Shown here piece after piece: positions 19,119 to 28,536 of a stretch of DNA of 64,000 nt. The position numbers and the translations under genes were made by a program. Positions within the stretch are counted from its first letter, which is position 1. Each line of letters opens with the position of its first letter. Under the pieces are notes generated by a model. It saw nothing but the letters and a program-made list of their open reading frames with translations, made no database searches and was not told the origin of the DNA. The DNA comes from Myxococcales bacterium (GTDB lineage: Bacteria > Myxococcota_A > Polyangia > Polyangiales > JADJMO01), in assembly GCA_016709545.1 (NCBI GenBank), contig JADJMO010000004.1, forward strand, positions 496,001 through 560,000, in the 5' to 3' direction.

Positions 19119-20225
19119 TCAGGGTTCCACCTTCCCCTGCTCGACCCTGAAATCGAGCCGTTCCGTGCGGATGGACAAGGCCTCCGGCCGGGTGGTGGTG
19201 ACCAGTACCTGCCCCTTGGTTCCATCGAGGAAATCAAACAGGGCAGCGTTCCTCGTGGGGTCGAGCTCACTGGAGACATCGTCGAGGAGAAGAATAGGGG
19301 CAACCTCGCGCGCCGCCGCGATGCCCTGCAGCTCGGCCGAGACCAGCGAGAGCACCAGCATCCGGTGCTGCCCCTGCGACGCCGAGTGCCGGACGGCGTG
19401 GCCGGAGAGGACGAGCTCGAGGTCGTCCAGGTGGGGCCCCACGGTCGTGGTCCCGCGGCGCGCGTCGTCGACCCGCCGCGCGCGAAGGGCCTCGACGAGC
19501 CCCTCGCGATCCCGCGGTCCACGGGAGGCCAGCGCGATCTCGAGGCTGGCCGATCCCCGAGAAATTCGGGCAAACGCGTCGATGACCGGCCCGCGAAGGG
19601 CCTCGAGGGTCCGTGCCCTCCGCGCCGCGATGGCGGCGCCGTGCACCGAGAGGATCTCCTCGAGGGCACCGAGGACGCGAACGTCGTCGCCGCGCACGAG
19701 GGCTCTACGGCGACGGGCGAGCGCCTGGCGATAGCGCGTGAGGTCCTCTACCGCCGTGGCGGCCCCGCCTTCGACGACCGCGAGGTGGAACCCTACCCGG
19801 TCGAGCAGCCGGCGCCGCTCCCCCGAGGGCCCCTGGGTGAGCGCCAGGCTCCTCGGCTCGAAGACGACGACCGGAGACAGGGCCGCGTACGCCGAGAGGC
19901 TCCGGACCCGCTTGCCGTCGACCATCGTGGTGCGGCCCCCCTCACCGAACGACAGGACCTGGACCCGCTTGGGCTCGTCCTCCACGTCGAACGTCGCGGT
20001 CACGCGCGCGGTGCTCTCGCCGTGTCGCACGACCTCGTCGAGCGAAGGCACGCGAAAACTCTTCGAGGTGCACGCGAGGTAGACCGCCTCGAGCAGGTTG
20101 GTCTTCCCCTGCGCGTTGTTGCCCGCGAAGACGTTGAACCGGGGCCCCAGCCGGATCTGCGCCGGGACGAGGTTGCGCAGCCCGTGGACCTCGAGCGAAG
20201 CGAGTCGCAGCGAGCGAGGCTCCAC
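19119..20225 (-). CDS. recF: DNA replication and repair protein RecF
   Basis: A 368-residue SMC-like ATPase that works with RecO and RecR at single-strand gaps. Walker A is GNNAQGKTNLLEAVYLA near residue 36. The signature region contains ALTQGPSGERRRLLDRVGF, and Walker B is ILLLDDVSSELDPTR near residue 320. Length is usual for the family. It lies 12 bases downstream of dnaN and 53 bases upstream of gyrB, the classical dnaN-recF-gyrB order found near many bacterial replication origins. Confidence 0.96.
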   Translation of the reverse strand: MEPRSLRLASLEVHGLRNLVPAQIRLGPRFNVFAGNNAQGKTNLLEAVYLACTSKSFRVPSLDEVVRHGESTARVTATFDVEDEPKRVQVLSFGEGGRTTMVDGKRVRSLSAYAALSPVVVFEPRSLALTQGPSGERRRLLDRVGFHLAVVEGGAATAVEDLTRYRQALARRRRALVRGDDVRVLGALEEILSVHGAAIAARRARTLEALRGPVIDAFARISRGSASLEIALASRGPRDREGLVEALRARRVDDARRGTTTVGPHLDDLELVLSGHAVRHSASQGQHRMLVLSLVSAELQGIAAAREVAPILLLDDVSSELDPTRNAALFDFLDGTKGQVLVTTTRPEALSIRTERLDFRVEQGKVEP

Positions 20226-20237
20226 GGCGGCAGCGAA

Positions 20238-21374
20238 TCAGATGCGCATGGGCATGACGATGCCCAGGAAGCGCGCGTCGGAGGCCGGCGAGACGACCAC
20301 CGGATCGAGCTCACCCGAGAGCCCCAGCTTGACGTCTTCGGCGTCGATGACCGTGAGGACATCGAGCAGATAGCGGACGTTGAAGCCGATGGTCATGTCG
20401 GGGCCGGCGTATTCGACCGCGAGTTCGTCGAGCGCGTCGCCGCTGTCGGGGTTCTCGCTGGAGACCCGCATGGTGCCGCCGGCGAGCGAGATCTTCACGC
20501 TGCCGGTGCGCTCGCTCGCGGCGATCGACATGGCGCGAAGGGCGTCGATGAAGGAGGCGCGAGAGACCCGCGCCGAGTGATCCGATCGCTGCGGGATCAC
20601 CTGCTGGTAGGGCGGGAACTGCGCGTCGACGAGCTTGATCGCGAGGAGCGATTCTTCGCCCGGGCGCGCGTACGAGAAGAAGACGTTGGGGCCACCGCGC
20701 AGGAGCTTGATGGGCGCGTCGGTGCTCTTGTCGGAGCGGAGCTCGTCGCAGAGGCGGCGGAGCTCACCGATGCCCTTGAGCGGGATGAGAAGCGAGAACT
20801 TGGCCTCGACGCCGGGGACGTCGATCTCGTACTTGCTCAGGCGGTGTCCATCGGTCGTGACCATGCGCGCGACCGCGCCGTCCCACTCGAGGAGCGCGCT
20901 GTTGAGGTGCGGGCGAGTCTCGTCGGGCGAGATGGAGAACGAGGTCTTGGCGATGAGATCGGCGAGGATGGCCGGCGAGATGGCGAGCTCGGTCGAGGAC
21001 TCGTCCGGCTGCGGCAGGGTCGGAAAATCTTCGCCCGGCATGCCGCGCAACCGGAACTCGCGCTTGGCCCCGACGGCCTTGAGCAGGACGGTCGAGCCCT
21101 CCGAGACGGAGAACTGCACGAGACCCTCGGGCATGGCCTTGAGGCGCTCGACGAGCTCCTTGGCCGGCAACGCGATGAGTCCCTCGCGCTGGATGGTGGC
21201 CGGCTGCGACGAGGTCACCGCCATGAACAGATCGGTCGCCGAGGCACGGATCGACCCGCCGCGCGCCATCACGAGGGCGTTCGACAGGATGGGCATCGTG
21301 CTCTTCTTGTCGGCCACCCCTTGGGTGCGTCCGAACAGGCGAATGAGATCCTTCTTCGGCAGCGTGACGTCCAT
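20238..21374 (-). CDS. dnaN: DNA polymerase III sliding clamp (beta subunit)
   Basis: A 378-residue clamp protein (MDVTLPKKDLIRLFGRTQGV, then MPILSNALVMARGGSIRASA). It has the three repeated clamp folds and the C-terminus FLGIVMPMRI, which matches the family ending. It tethers the replicative polymerase to DNA as a ring dimer. It is the first gene of the dnaN-recF-gyrB operon. The 312 bases upstream hold no gene and include an AT-rich patch that may carry its promoter. dnaA, which often precedes dnaN, is absent; def lies upstream instead. Confidence 0.96.
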   Translation of the reverse strand: MDVTLPKKDLIRLFGRTQGVADKKSTMPILSNALVMARGGSIRASATDLFMAVTSSQPATIQREGLIALPAKELVERLKAMPEGLVQFSVSEGSTVLLKAVGAKREFRLRGMPGEDFPTLPQPDESSTELAISPAILADLIAKTSFSISPDETRPHLNSALLEWDGAVARMVTTDGHRLSKYEIDVPGVEAKFSLLIPLKGIGELRRLCDELRSDKSTDAPIKLLRGGPNVFFSYARPGEESLLAIKLVDAQFPPYQQVIPQRSDHSARVSRASFIDALRAMSIAASERTGSVKISLAGGTMRVSSENPDSGDALDELAVEYAGPDMTIGFNVRYLLDVLTVIDAEDVKLGLSGELDPVVVSPASDARFLGIVMPMRI

Positions 21375-21686
21375 ACCAGGCTCCTCGGTGACCGAGTGTC
21401 TACGCCAAGCTTCACGAGAGCGGAAGCCCCTCTCGCACGGTTCGGTCCGGTCCGTGCTCTCTGATCCTCTGTATAAATTAATCTAAGTAGAGACGAGTAG
21501 GGCCTGTGGGTTCTGGGGATATCTCGGTAAGCGTCCGTAATCGCAGGGCAGAGGACCGCTCGGCGCTGGGGAGGAGGACGGGGACAAGCTCCGGCCGGGG
21601 TGAGGGTGGAACCGCGAGGGGCCGCTGTGCTCGGGTTGCGCGGAGGCTGTACACGGCCCTTGTGGGCAGGCTTTCCACAGCCCGGA
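21375..21686. other. Gene-free segment upstream of dnaN with an AT-rich patch and DnaA-box-like words
   Basis: No gene is visible between dnaN and def. Bases about 21469-21490 are strikingly AT-rich for this genome (TGTATAAATTAATCTAAG), which suits a promoter or a melting site. Near 21660-21678, TTGTGG and TTTCCACAG face each other; the second matches eight of nine positions of the relaxed DnaA box TTWTNCACA, the first is poor. Promoter activity for dnaN is likely. An origin role is only a possibility, because other boxes are weak and dnaA is not nearby. Confidence 0.35.
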
Positions 21687-22262
21687 TCAGGAGCCGTAGC
21701 GCGCCACGATCGCGCGGGCGTGTTCGGTCGCCGAGGCCTGATGGTGACGCTCGAACTCGCGCCAGGTCGACAGCGTGCTCGGACGGACGACGCGATCGAC
21801 GAAGAGCTTGCCGTCGAGGTGATCGACCTCGTGCTGGTAGACGCCCGCGGATAGCCCGCGCGCGACGAAGTCCAGCGCGGCGCCGTGGCGATCGAGGGCC
21901 TCGACGCGGAGGACGGCGTGGCGTGGCGCGACGCCGCGCAAGTCGGGCACGCTGAGGCAACCCTCGTAGTTGTCGAAGCGCTCGTCGCCGATCGGGGTGA
22001 GCCTCGGGTTGACCAGCACGGTCAGCGGGATGTTCGGTCGTTCGGGATAGCGAGGATTGTTCCTCACCTCGATGACGCAGATCCTCACGGGCTCGTGGAT
22101 CTGCGGAGCGGCCAGACCAGCCCCGTTCGCGTCCCGCATGGTCTCGATGAGATCGTCGATGAAACGCTGCATCTCGTCCGAACGGAGCTGCTCGACCGAG
22201 ACTTCTCTCGAGATCTCTCGGAGGACGGGGTGCCCGATCTGCGCGATGCGCCGGATGGCCAT
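21687..22262 (-). CDS. def: Peptide deformylase
   Basis: A 191-residue metalloenzyme that removes the N-formyl group from new proteins. All three motifs are present: GAGLAAPQI (residues about 46-54), EGCLSVPDLRG with the metal-binding Cys, and YQHEVDHLDGKLF with the HEXXH metal site. The ATG at 22262 (MAIRRIAQIGHPVLREIS) is the expected start; longer in-frame extension upstream runs antisense or out of frame to the neighbouring gene. It lies 11 bases downstream of the exported protein gene at 22274-23677 and closes the ccmF operon. The family often sits with fmt, which is not seen here. Confidence 0.95.
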   Translation of the reverse strand: MAIRRIAQIGHPVLREISREVSVEQLRSDEMQRFIDDLIETMRDANGAGLAAPQIHEPVRICVIEVRNNPRYPERPNIPLTVLVNPRLTPIGDERFDNYEGCLSVPDLRGVAPRHAVLRVEALDRHGAALDFVARGLSAGVYQHEVDHLDGKLFVDRVVRPSTLSTWREFERHHQASATEHARAIVARYGS

Positions 22263-22273
22263 CGAGGTCTCCG

Positions 22274-23677
22274 TCAGACTTCCAGGGTGCTGCCGATGTC
22301 GTCCACCAGACGCGATCGCTCGCGGGCGTGGGCCTTGGGGCCGATGCGCCCCTCGGCGAGGGCCTGGTCGAGCTCGCGTACCTCCTGGAGGAGGCGCAGG
22401 CGGATGCGCGCGCGGAGCGACGTGGAGGCCTCGAGCTCCTTGCGAGCGTGGGCGCGCGTGCCGAGCCACAGGCCGACCAGCAAGAGCCCTAGCGCCCCGA
22501 GGAACGCGGCGTTGCGCGCCGGACCCGCGGTGGGGATGCCAGCGATGTGGATCTTGAGCCGGGCGATGGGCTCCTGCGGCGAACCCTGCTTGAGGGTGGA
22601 GGCGACCTTCACGCCGATCTCGGTCATCTCGGGGCGAGTGGCGGGGAACCCCTCGACGCTGACGGTCATTCCCTTGCGCGTGGGGACGCGGAGGCGGGCC
22701 ACCATCACGCGCGGCGGCAAGGGGATCTCGAGGTCGATCTCGCCCGATCCGTCGAAGGGGATCTTGTAGTCGTAGCCGAGTCGCGAGCGGCCGGGCCGGA
22801 ACGCGCCGATCCACTTGACGCCCTTGCCCTCGACGCCGACCGCGCCGTGGGTCTCGACGGTTTCGCCCGTGCGCAGACCCTTGGAGCCGGGGGGCAACCC
22901 GAGCTCGAGGCCGTTCGGGCCGAGCCCCCACGTGGTGGTGCCTACGTTGATGATGTCGAAGATCTGCTGGACCTCGAGCTGGTCGTCGCGGATCTCGATG
23001 ATGGTGTCGGCGCCCTCGACGGCCACGAGGAGCTTGTCGATCGAAGAGGCCACCGGGAAGCGATGGAGCTGGATGCGGAAGCCGCGATCGAGCGGGAGGT
23101 TGATGGCACTGGAGCTGTAGACCGCGGTGAACGCCGGAGCCTCGGGCGCCGAGTTGGCCACCGAGACCGCGTAGGTCACGTCGGTGCCGCGCTGGAGGTC
23201 CTTCCAGACGACGAGGCCCTTGGCGTCGGTCATCTTGGTCGTCTTGCTCGACGACTCGCCCTCGGAGATCTTGGTCCGCGTGATGGTGAGGACCACCTCC
23301 ACGTTGCCGACGGCCTTGCCAGCCTCGTCGACGATGCTCGTGTAGATCGAGCCCGCAGGGATGGAGGGATCGTCCATCACGATGTCGCGCGGGATGCGCG
23401 GCTCGTCGTCCTCCATGCCCGGACCGGGCGCACCCGGCGCGGGATGCCCAGGGGGAAGGGCGTTCGGCGGCGCGGAGGGCACGCCAGCGCTTCCTGAGGG
23501 CGCAGCGCTCGCGGACACAGATGCACTCGCCGACGGCGGAGCCGCCACCGAGGCAGAAGGCGCGGGCTTGGGCGTGGAGGCGCTGGGCGCGGCGCTCGGC
23601 TGCTGGGCGGACGCGGTCGCGGCGAAGACGCTGCCCAGCACCAGCGCGCCCCCGACTCGGAGGAAGGTTCGCTTCAC
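22274..23677 (-). CDS. Exported hypothetical protein with Ig-like domain and C-terminal membrane anchor
   Basis: A 467-residue protein. The signal peptide (MKRTFLRVGGALVLGSVFAA, cleavage after ATASA) is followed by an Ala/Pro/Ser-rich linker to about residue 95. A carboxypeptidase-regulatory or Ig-like region follows (GSIYTSIVDEAGKAVGNVEV), then further beta-rich domains. One membrane helix (NAAFLGALGLLLVGLWLG) is near residue 395. The cytoplasmic tail is a probable coiled helix (RLRLLQEVRELDQALAEGRI). The ORF overlaps the zinc-ribbon gene by four bases (ATGA) and is in the same operon as the CcmF-CcmH fusion, so a link to envelope redox or cytochrome assembly is possible but unproven. Confidence 0.75.
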   Translation of the reverse strand: MKRTFLRVGGALVLGSVFAATASAQQPSAAPSASTPKPAPSASVAAPPSASASVSASAAPSGSAGVPSAPPNALPPGHPAPGAPGPGMEDDEPRIPRDIVMDDPSIPAGSIYTSIVDEAGKAVGNVEVVLTITRTKISEGESSSKTTKMTDAKGLVVWKDLQRGTDVTYAVSVANSAPEAPAFTAVYSSSAINLPLDRGFRIQLHRFPVASSIDKLLVAVEGADTIIEIRDDQLEVQQIFDIINVGTTTWGLGPNGLELGLPPGSKGLRTGETVETHGAVGVEGKGVKWIGAFRPGRSRLGYDYKIPFDGSGEIDLEIPLPPRVMVARLRVPTRKGMTVSVEGFPATRPEMTEIGVKVASTLKQGSPQEPIARLKIHIAGIPTAGPARNAAFLGALGLLLVGLWLGTRAHARKELEASTSLRARIRLRLLQEVRELDQALAEGRIGPKAHARERSRLVDDIGSTLEV

Positions 23678-24438
23678 GATTCACCTCGCGGCATCGCGGT
23701 CGCGCACTCCTTGCAGAACTTCGCGTCGGGCTCGTTGTTGGTGTCGCACTTCGGACACCGGTGCTGATCGCCGAAGACCGACTCCTCGGTGCCCTTCTTC
23801 GGTGTCTTGCTCATGACCTTGTCCGAAGCGGTCGGCGTGCTCGACCGGTCGTTCCGCTTGGACACGGGGGCCTCCGCGGGCGTCGGGGTCGGGTCTTCGC
23901 CGCGCTCCTCGTCCTCGTCGGAGGGCGAAGTCTGCTCGGCGGTGAGGTGCTCGGCGATCCACGCCGACGCCGCCTCGCGCCGGATCTGGCGTTCGTCGTC
24001 CACCGCGCGCAGAGCGAGCTTGGCCTCTTCGCGGTAGGCGTCGAGGAGCTTCTTGTAGTCCTCGTCGGCCACGTTCCCCAGCGCGCGCTCGTACTCGAGA
24101 TCCTTGATCGCCTTGAGCGCGGTCTTCTTCCAGGCCTCGGCCGTGGTGGTCTTGGCCGCGAGCGACACCAGGTCTTCGGCGGGCTCGAAGGCGGCCTGCA
24201 CCGAGCGAAAAGCGAACAGGATCACCAGCAGCAGCGCTGCGCCAGCGAGCATGATCAGCGCGGTGCCGGTGCCCGCCCGCATGCCGACGAAGGCCACCGT
24301 GAGGATGACGAGGACGACCGCCGCGACGCGGGCCCAGGTTCCTTGCAGGAAGGGAGTGCTCTGCTCCACCTCACCGCTGGTGCCTGCGTTCTTCGTCGCC
24401 CTCGGCGCGGCGCGCGCTACCTGCTCCGCATCGTTCAT
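23674..24438 (-). CDS. Membrane protein with C-terminal zinc ribbon
   Basis: A 254-residue protein. Two membrane helices (VAAVVLVILTVAFVGMRAG, then ALIMLAGAALLLVILFAF) occupy residues about 37-80. A helical, charged cytoplasmic region (AWKKTALKAIKDLEYERALG) follows, then a disordered acidic/Ser/Thr segment. The C-terminal zinc ribbon has HRCPKCDTNN and KFCKECATAM, two CxxC pairs 15 residues apart. The middle helical section resembles the CcmI/CycH-type accessory region found next to ccm genes, but I would not assign it to that family. Four-base overlaps tie it to ccmF upstream and to the exported protein gene downstream. Confidence 0.75.
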   Translation of the reverse strand: MNDAEQVARAAPRATKNAGTSGEVEQSTPFLQGTWARVAAVVLVILTVAFVGMRAGTGTALIMLAGAALLLVILFAFRSVQAAFEPAEDLVSLAAKTTTAEAWKKTALKAIKDLEYERALGNVADEDYKKLLDAYREEAKLALRAVDDERQIRREAASAWIAEHLTAEQTSPSDEDEERGEDPTPTPAEAPVSKRNDRSSTPTASDKVMSKTPKKGTEESVFGDQHRCPKCDTNNEPDAKFCKECATAMPRGES

Positions 24439-27422
24439 TTGTCGTTCCGAAGCTCCTCGTCGAGCTTGGAGTCGTAGTCGTCTTTCTCGTCCGCTGCAGC
24501 GTCATTCGTGGCCTTGGGCGCAGGAGCCCGCTTCTTCCACGAACGAATCAGGAACACCGCGCCGGTGCCCCCCGCGAGCACGAAGAGGGTCGGGACGACC
24601 CACAGGGTGCGGAGGAAGCCGCGCGACGGCGGAACGTTGAGAGCCGACGTTCCGTATTCTTTCGAGTACCAGGCCGTGATGCTGTCCTCCGACTCGCCGA
24701 TGGCCATGCGGGCCCCGAGCCGCGCGCGCATGTCGTCGGCCCAGCCGCAGGCGCAGTTGGTGAGCGGCAAGCGCTCGCACGTGCCGCACATGCAGAGGAG
24801 GTTGCTGAAGAGCCGCTTCTCTTGCGGAGTCTTGAGCTGGACGTCTCCCGCGTGGATCGAGGATCCACCCCCGTTCTGTTGCGCCGCCCGTGCGTAGGTC
24901 GGGGTCATCGCGAGCAAGAGAGACAGGAACAGCGACATGGCCACCGCGCCGGCGGTCCGCAGGTAGGCCGTGACGGGTTGGTCCTCGAGATCCGGGTCGG
25001 GCCACGTGGCGATCGCCGCGCCGATGAGGACGATCATCGCGCCGAGCCAGATCCACGAGGTGAACGGGTTCACGTACACGTGCAGGGTCGCGAGCTTGGT
25101 CTCGGGGTTGACCGAGCCGGGCGCGAGGTAGATGTCCTCGCGCACGCCGACCTTGATGGCGACCTCGCTGGTCGGCATCTGCTGGCGCCGGTAGACGAAC
25201 TTGGCCGGCGAGAGCACGCCGAGATCCTTGTTGCCCTTGCGCATGTGGATGTCGGTGTAGATCTCCATCTTGGCCGGGTCGGTGTCGACGCGGCGCGACT
25301 TCACGTAGGTGAACTGGTAGCCCTGGAACTCGAACGACTCGCCGGGGCGCAGCGCCACCTCGCGGTCGGTCTTGTAACCAGAGCCCGCGAAGCCGAGGAA
25401 CATCACCACGATGCCGAGGTGGACGACGTAGCCGCCGTAGCGGCGGCGCGCCTTGCCCACGAGCTTGGTCAGCGCCGTGAAGACCCCCTCGTCGTGGGCC
25501 TTGGTGCGCGAGGCGATGCCGCGCCAGAACTCCTGCGCGATGACGGCGACGTTGAACGCGCCGACCGACGTGGCGAGCACCGGCGTGACCATCGCGATGT
25601 ACTTGAGGATCTGGCCGAACGCGTTGGGCCAGATCGGGTCGACGTCGATGATGGCCGGGAGGCCGAAGCGCCTGCCGATCGCGAAGTGCAGCGCGCCGAC
25701 CACGAGGCCCGTGGTGACCGGGATGCGGAACGCCTTCTTGAGCGCGCTCTCGCTCGTCTTGCGCCAGCCGAGCAGCGGCGCGACGCCCATGAGCGCGTAC
25801 ATCGCGAGCCCGAGCGGGAGCATGACCGCGGTGAACACCTTGGGACCGACCGTGACCTTCTCTTTGATCACGGCCTCGCTGATGAGCGGGAACACCGTGA
25901 GCAAGCCTATGACCGCCTGCATGGAGACGAGGATCCAGTTGTTGGCGACGAACGCCGCCTCGCGCGAGGCGACGGCGTCGATCTCGGTCGCGACGGCCGC
26001 GTCCTTCGCGGAGTCCGCGGTGGCCTTGGCCTGCGCGATCACCCGGGAGGCGATCCAGTAGGTGATGAAGCCGCCGGCGGTGAACACGCCCGGCGCGACG
26101 AGCGCGACGGCGAGGGCGAACACCCAGATCGAGGTGGAGAAATCTCCCCACGGGTAGCCGACGAAGCTGCGACGCATGCGCGCCATTCCGTAGCCGCCGA
26201 GGAACTGCACGGTGCCGAGCGCGACCGCCGCGACGGGGAGCATCTTCGGGGTGACGAAGCGGACCACGCCGGCGCAGAGGAGCGCGAAGGCCAGCGTGGC
26301 GACCACGACGGGGCCCACCTTCTCGCGGTAGAGCCGCGTGGCGGGCTCGTCGCCGTCGAGGTTCTTGAGCTCCGGGAGGCGGTAGACGACGAGGCCGGCG
26401 GTCACGCAGACGATCGTCACCATGAAGTAGCTGAAGTAGATGCCGATGCTGGACTGCGCGAAGGCGTGCACGCTCGCGATCATCCCGCTGCGGGTGAGGA
26501 ACGTGCCGAAGATGGTCATGAAGAACGTCTGCGCGATGAGTACGACGTTCCAGATCTTCAGCATCCGCCGCCGCTCCTGGATCATGGTCGAGTGCACGAA
26601 CGCACTCGCCGTGAGCCACGGCATGAACGCCGCGTTCTCGACCGGATCCCAGGCCCAGTAGCCGCCCCACCCGAGCTCCTCGTACGCCCAGAGCATGCCG
26701 AGGACGTTGCCGATGGTGAGGAAGGTCCACGCGAACAGCATCCACTTGCGGACGGCGACGAGCCACTCCTCGTCGAGGCGGCCGCTGGCGAGCGCCGCGA
26801 TGGCGAAGGCGAACGGCACCGCGCACCCGACGAAGCCCGTGTAGAGGCTCGGCGGGTGGATGATCATGTAGAAGTTCTGCAGGAGCGGGTTCAGGCCTTC
26901 GCCGTCGGCGCGCGCACCAGCGATCGACTCCGCGAACGGGTTGGCCGAGAAGGCCATGATCACGACGAAGAAGCCCATGATCGCGGTGAGAGTGGCGATC
27001 ACGTAGGGCTGCAGCGGCCGCCACTTCTTGCCCATCCAGGCGACACACGCGGCGGTGTTCACGCTGAGCAGGAACAACCACCAGAGCAGCGAGCCGTCCT
27101 GCCCGCCCCAGAGCGCGGTGAACAGGTAGCCCGTGGACATCGTGCGGTCGCTGTACCGAGCGACGTAGCGGATGCGGAAGTCGTGCGTGATGAACGCGTA
27201 CGCCAGCAGCAGCAGGTCGAACCAGACCAGCGCGCAGGTCGCGTACGCGGCGCTCCGGGCCGCCGCGAGGAGCCGCGGTCTCTTGGCCGAAGCCAGGGCG
27301 AGCGCGAAGGTGGCAGCGGCGAGGACGACGATGACGTAAAGCGCGTGACTCCCGAACGCTGGCAGCGGGAATTCCGCGGCCAGATTCGATTCGAGAATGT
27401 CACTCGGCTCGGGTGCGGCCAT
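24435..27422 (-). CDS. ccmF: CcmF-CcmH fusion, cytochrome c-type biogenesis protein
   Basis: A 995-residue protein for joining heme to apocytochrome c in the inner membrane and periplasm. Residues 1 to about 820 are CcmF/NrfE-like, with many membrane helices, HPPSLYTGF near residue 190 and the heme-handling WWD segment ELGWGGYWAWDPVENAAF near 250-265. After a periplasmic stretch and helix (AMSLFLSLLLAMTPTYARA), residues about 860-960 match CcmH/CycL. The Cys-rich LLCMCGTCERLPLTNCACG near 870 replaces the usual CcmH thiol motif, and a membrane helix (TLWVVPTLFVLAGGTGAVF) follows. CcmF and CcmH are normally separate interacting proteins. The gene is first in a minus-strand operon and divergent from tsaD. 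Confidence 0.92.
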   Translation of the reverse strand: MAAPEPSDILESNLAAEFPLPAFGSHALYVIVVLAAATFALALASAKRPRLLAAARSAAYATCALVWFDLLLLAYAFITHDFRIRYVARYSDRTMSTGYLFTALWGGQDGSLLWWLFLLSVNTAACVAWMGKKWRPLQPYVIATLTAIMGFFVVIMAFSANPFAESIAGARADGEGLNPLLQNFYMIIHPPSLYTGFVGCAVPFAFAIAALASGRLDEEWLVAVRKWMLFAWTFLTIGNVLGMLWAYEELGWGGYWAWDPVENAAFMPWLTASAFVHSTMIQERRRMLKIWNVVLIAQTFFMTIFGTFLTRSGMIASVHAFAQSSIGIYFSYFMVTIVCVTAGLVVYRLPELKNLDGDEPATRLYREKVGPVVVATLAFALLCAGVVRFVTPKMLPVAAVALGTVQFLGGYGMARMRRSFVGYPWGDFSTSIWVFALAVALVAPGVFTAGGFITYWIASRVIAQAKATADSAKDAAVATEIDAVASREAAFVANNWILVSMQAVIGLLTVFPLISEAVIKEKVTVGPKVFTAVMLPLGLAMYALMGVAPLLGWRKTSESALKKAFRIPVTTGLVVGALHFAIGRRFGLPAIIDVDPIWPNAFGQILKYIAMVTPVLATSVGAFNVAVIAQEFWRGIASRTKAHDEGVFTALTKLVGKARRRYGGYVVHLGIVVMFLGFAGSGYKTDREVALRPGESFEFQGYQFTYVKSRRVDTDPAKMEIYTDIHMRKGNKDLGVLSPAKFVYRRQQMPTSEVAIKVGVREDIYLAPGSVNPETKLATLHVYVNPFTSWIWLGAMIVLIGAAIATWPDPDLEDQPVTAYLRTAGAVAMSLFLSLLLAMTPTYARAAQQNGGGSSIHAGDVQLKTPQEKRLFSNLLCMCGTCERLPLTNCACGWADDMRARLGARMAIGESEDSITAWYSKEYGTSALNVPPSRGFLRTLWVVPTLFVLAGGTGAVFLIRSWKKRAPAPKATNDAAADEKDDYDSKLDEELRNDK

Positions 27423-27480
27423 GAGGGCTCCTCTAGCACGGACCCTTTCGGCAGGGGTTTTCTGCGGCTACAGACCAGCC

Positions 27481-28536
27481 GTGCCTCTCGTCCTCGGAAT
27501 CGAGTCGTCCTGCGACGAGACCGCTGCTGCCGTGGTGTCGGAGTCGGGCACGGTCCTCTCCGACGTGGTGCACTCCCAGGTCGCCCTCCACGCTCCCTAT
27601 GGTGGCGTGGTCCCCGAGCTCGCCTCTCGCGACCATCTGCGTGCGCTGGTCCCGGTGGTGCGCGAGGCGATGGACCGCGCAGGCCTGCCGTTTTCGGGCC
27701 TGGATGCGATCGCCGTCACCGCTCGGCCGGGGCTCATCGGTGCGCTCCTGACCGGGGTGCAAGTGGCCAAGGGGCTCGCCTACGCCACCCGCCTCCCGCT
27801 GGTCGCCGTGGATCACCTGGTGGGCCACCTGCTCGCGCCGTTCGTCTGCCGTGCGCCCGAGCAGGTGGTGCCCACGTTTCCCTATGTGGCGCTCCTCGCC
27901 TCGGGCGGGCACACCGCGATCTACCGGGTCGACGGCCCCGACGCTGCGCAGATCCGCGAGCTCGGCGCGACCCGCGACGACGCCGCCGGCGAGGCCTTCG
28001 ACAAGGTCGCGAAGCTGCTCGGTCTCGGGTATCCGGGGGGGCCGATCGTCGATCGCCTGGCCAAGCTCGGAGACGCGAGCAAGCTGCGACTCGTGCGCCC
28101 GATGGCCCACCGCAAGGACTGGGAGATGAGCTTCTCGGGCCTCAAGACGCAGGTCGCCACGCTGGTCGCCAGGAGGCCGCCGACGACCGAGGCCGAGGTG
28201 GCCGATCTCTGCGCGTCGTTCCAGGAGGCCGCGACCACCGTCCTCGTCGACAAGCTCGTCTCGGCGGCGCGCGCCGAGGCTGTCTCGTGCATCGTGATCA
28301 CGGGCGGCGTCGCCGCGAACGCGGAGCTGCGCGCGCGCGCCACGAGCGCCGCCCGGGCCGCCGGCCTCACGATCGTGGTGCCGCCGTTCGCCAGCTGCAC
28401 CGACAACGCCGCGATGATCGCCTACGCCGGCGCGCAGCGATTCGTGGCGGGCGGCCGCGACGGCCTCGACCTCGCGGCCTCGAGCCGCACCATCCTGCCG
28501 CGCCGCACGCGCAAGGGCACGGGGCCCCGCGGGTGA
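27481..28536 (+). CDS. tsaD: tRNA N6-threonylcarbamoyladenosine synthase, TsaD subunit
   Basis: A 351-residue protein that transfers threonylcarbamoyl to A37 of ANN-decoding tRNAs, with TsaB and TsaE as usual partners. The GTG at 27481 was chosen because it begins PLVLGIESSCDETAAAVV, the canonical N-terminus. A longer in-frame extension reaches 27397 but runs into the divergent ccmF start. The metal site is HLVGHLLAPF near residue 120. ASGGHTAIYRV and the AGEAFDKVAKLLGL block follow, and ITGGVAANAELR is present near residue 280. It overlaps the phosphoesterase gene by GTGA. Confidence 0.95.
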   Translation: MPLVLGIESSCDETAAAVVSESGTVLSDVVHSQVALHAPYGGVVPELASRDHLRALVPVVREAMDRAGLPFSGLDAIAVTARPGLIGALLTGVQVAKGLAYATRLPLVAVDHLVGHLLAPFVCRAPEQVVPTFPYVALLASGGHTAIYRVDGPDAAQIRELGATRDDAAGEAFDKVAKLLGLGYPGGPIVDRLAKLGDASKLRLVRPMAHRKDWEMSFSGLKTQVATLVARRPPTTEAEVADLCASFQEAATTVLVDKLVSAARAEAVSCIVITGGVAANAELRARATSAARAAGLTIVVPPFASCTDNAAMIAYAGAQRFVAGGRDGLDLAASSRTILPRRTRKGTGPRG

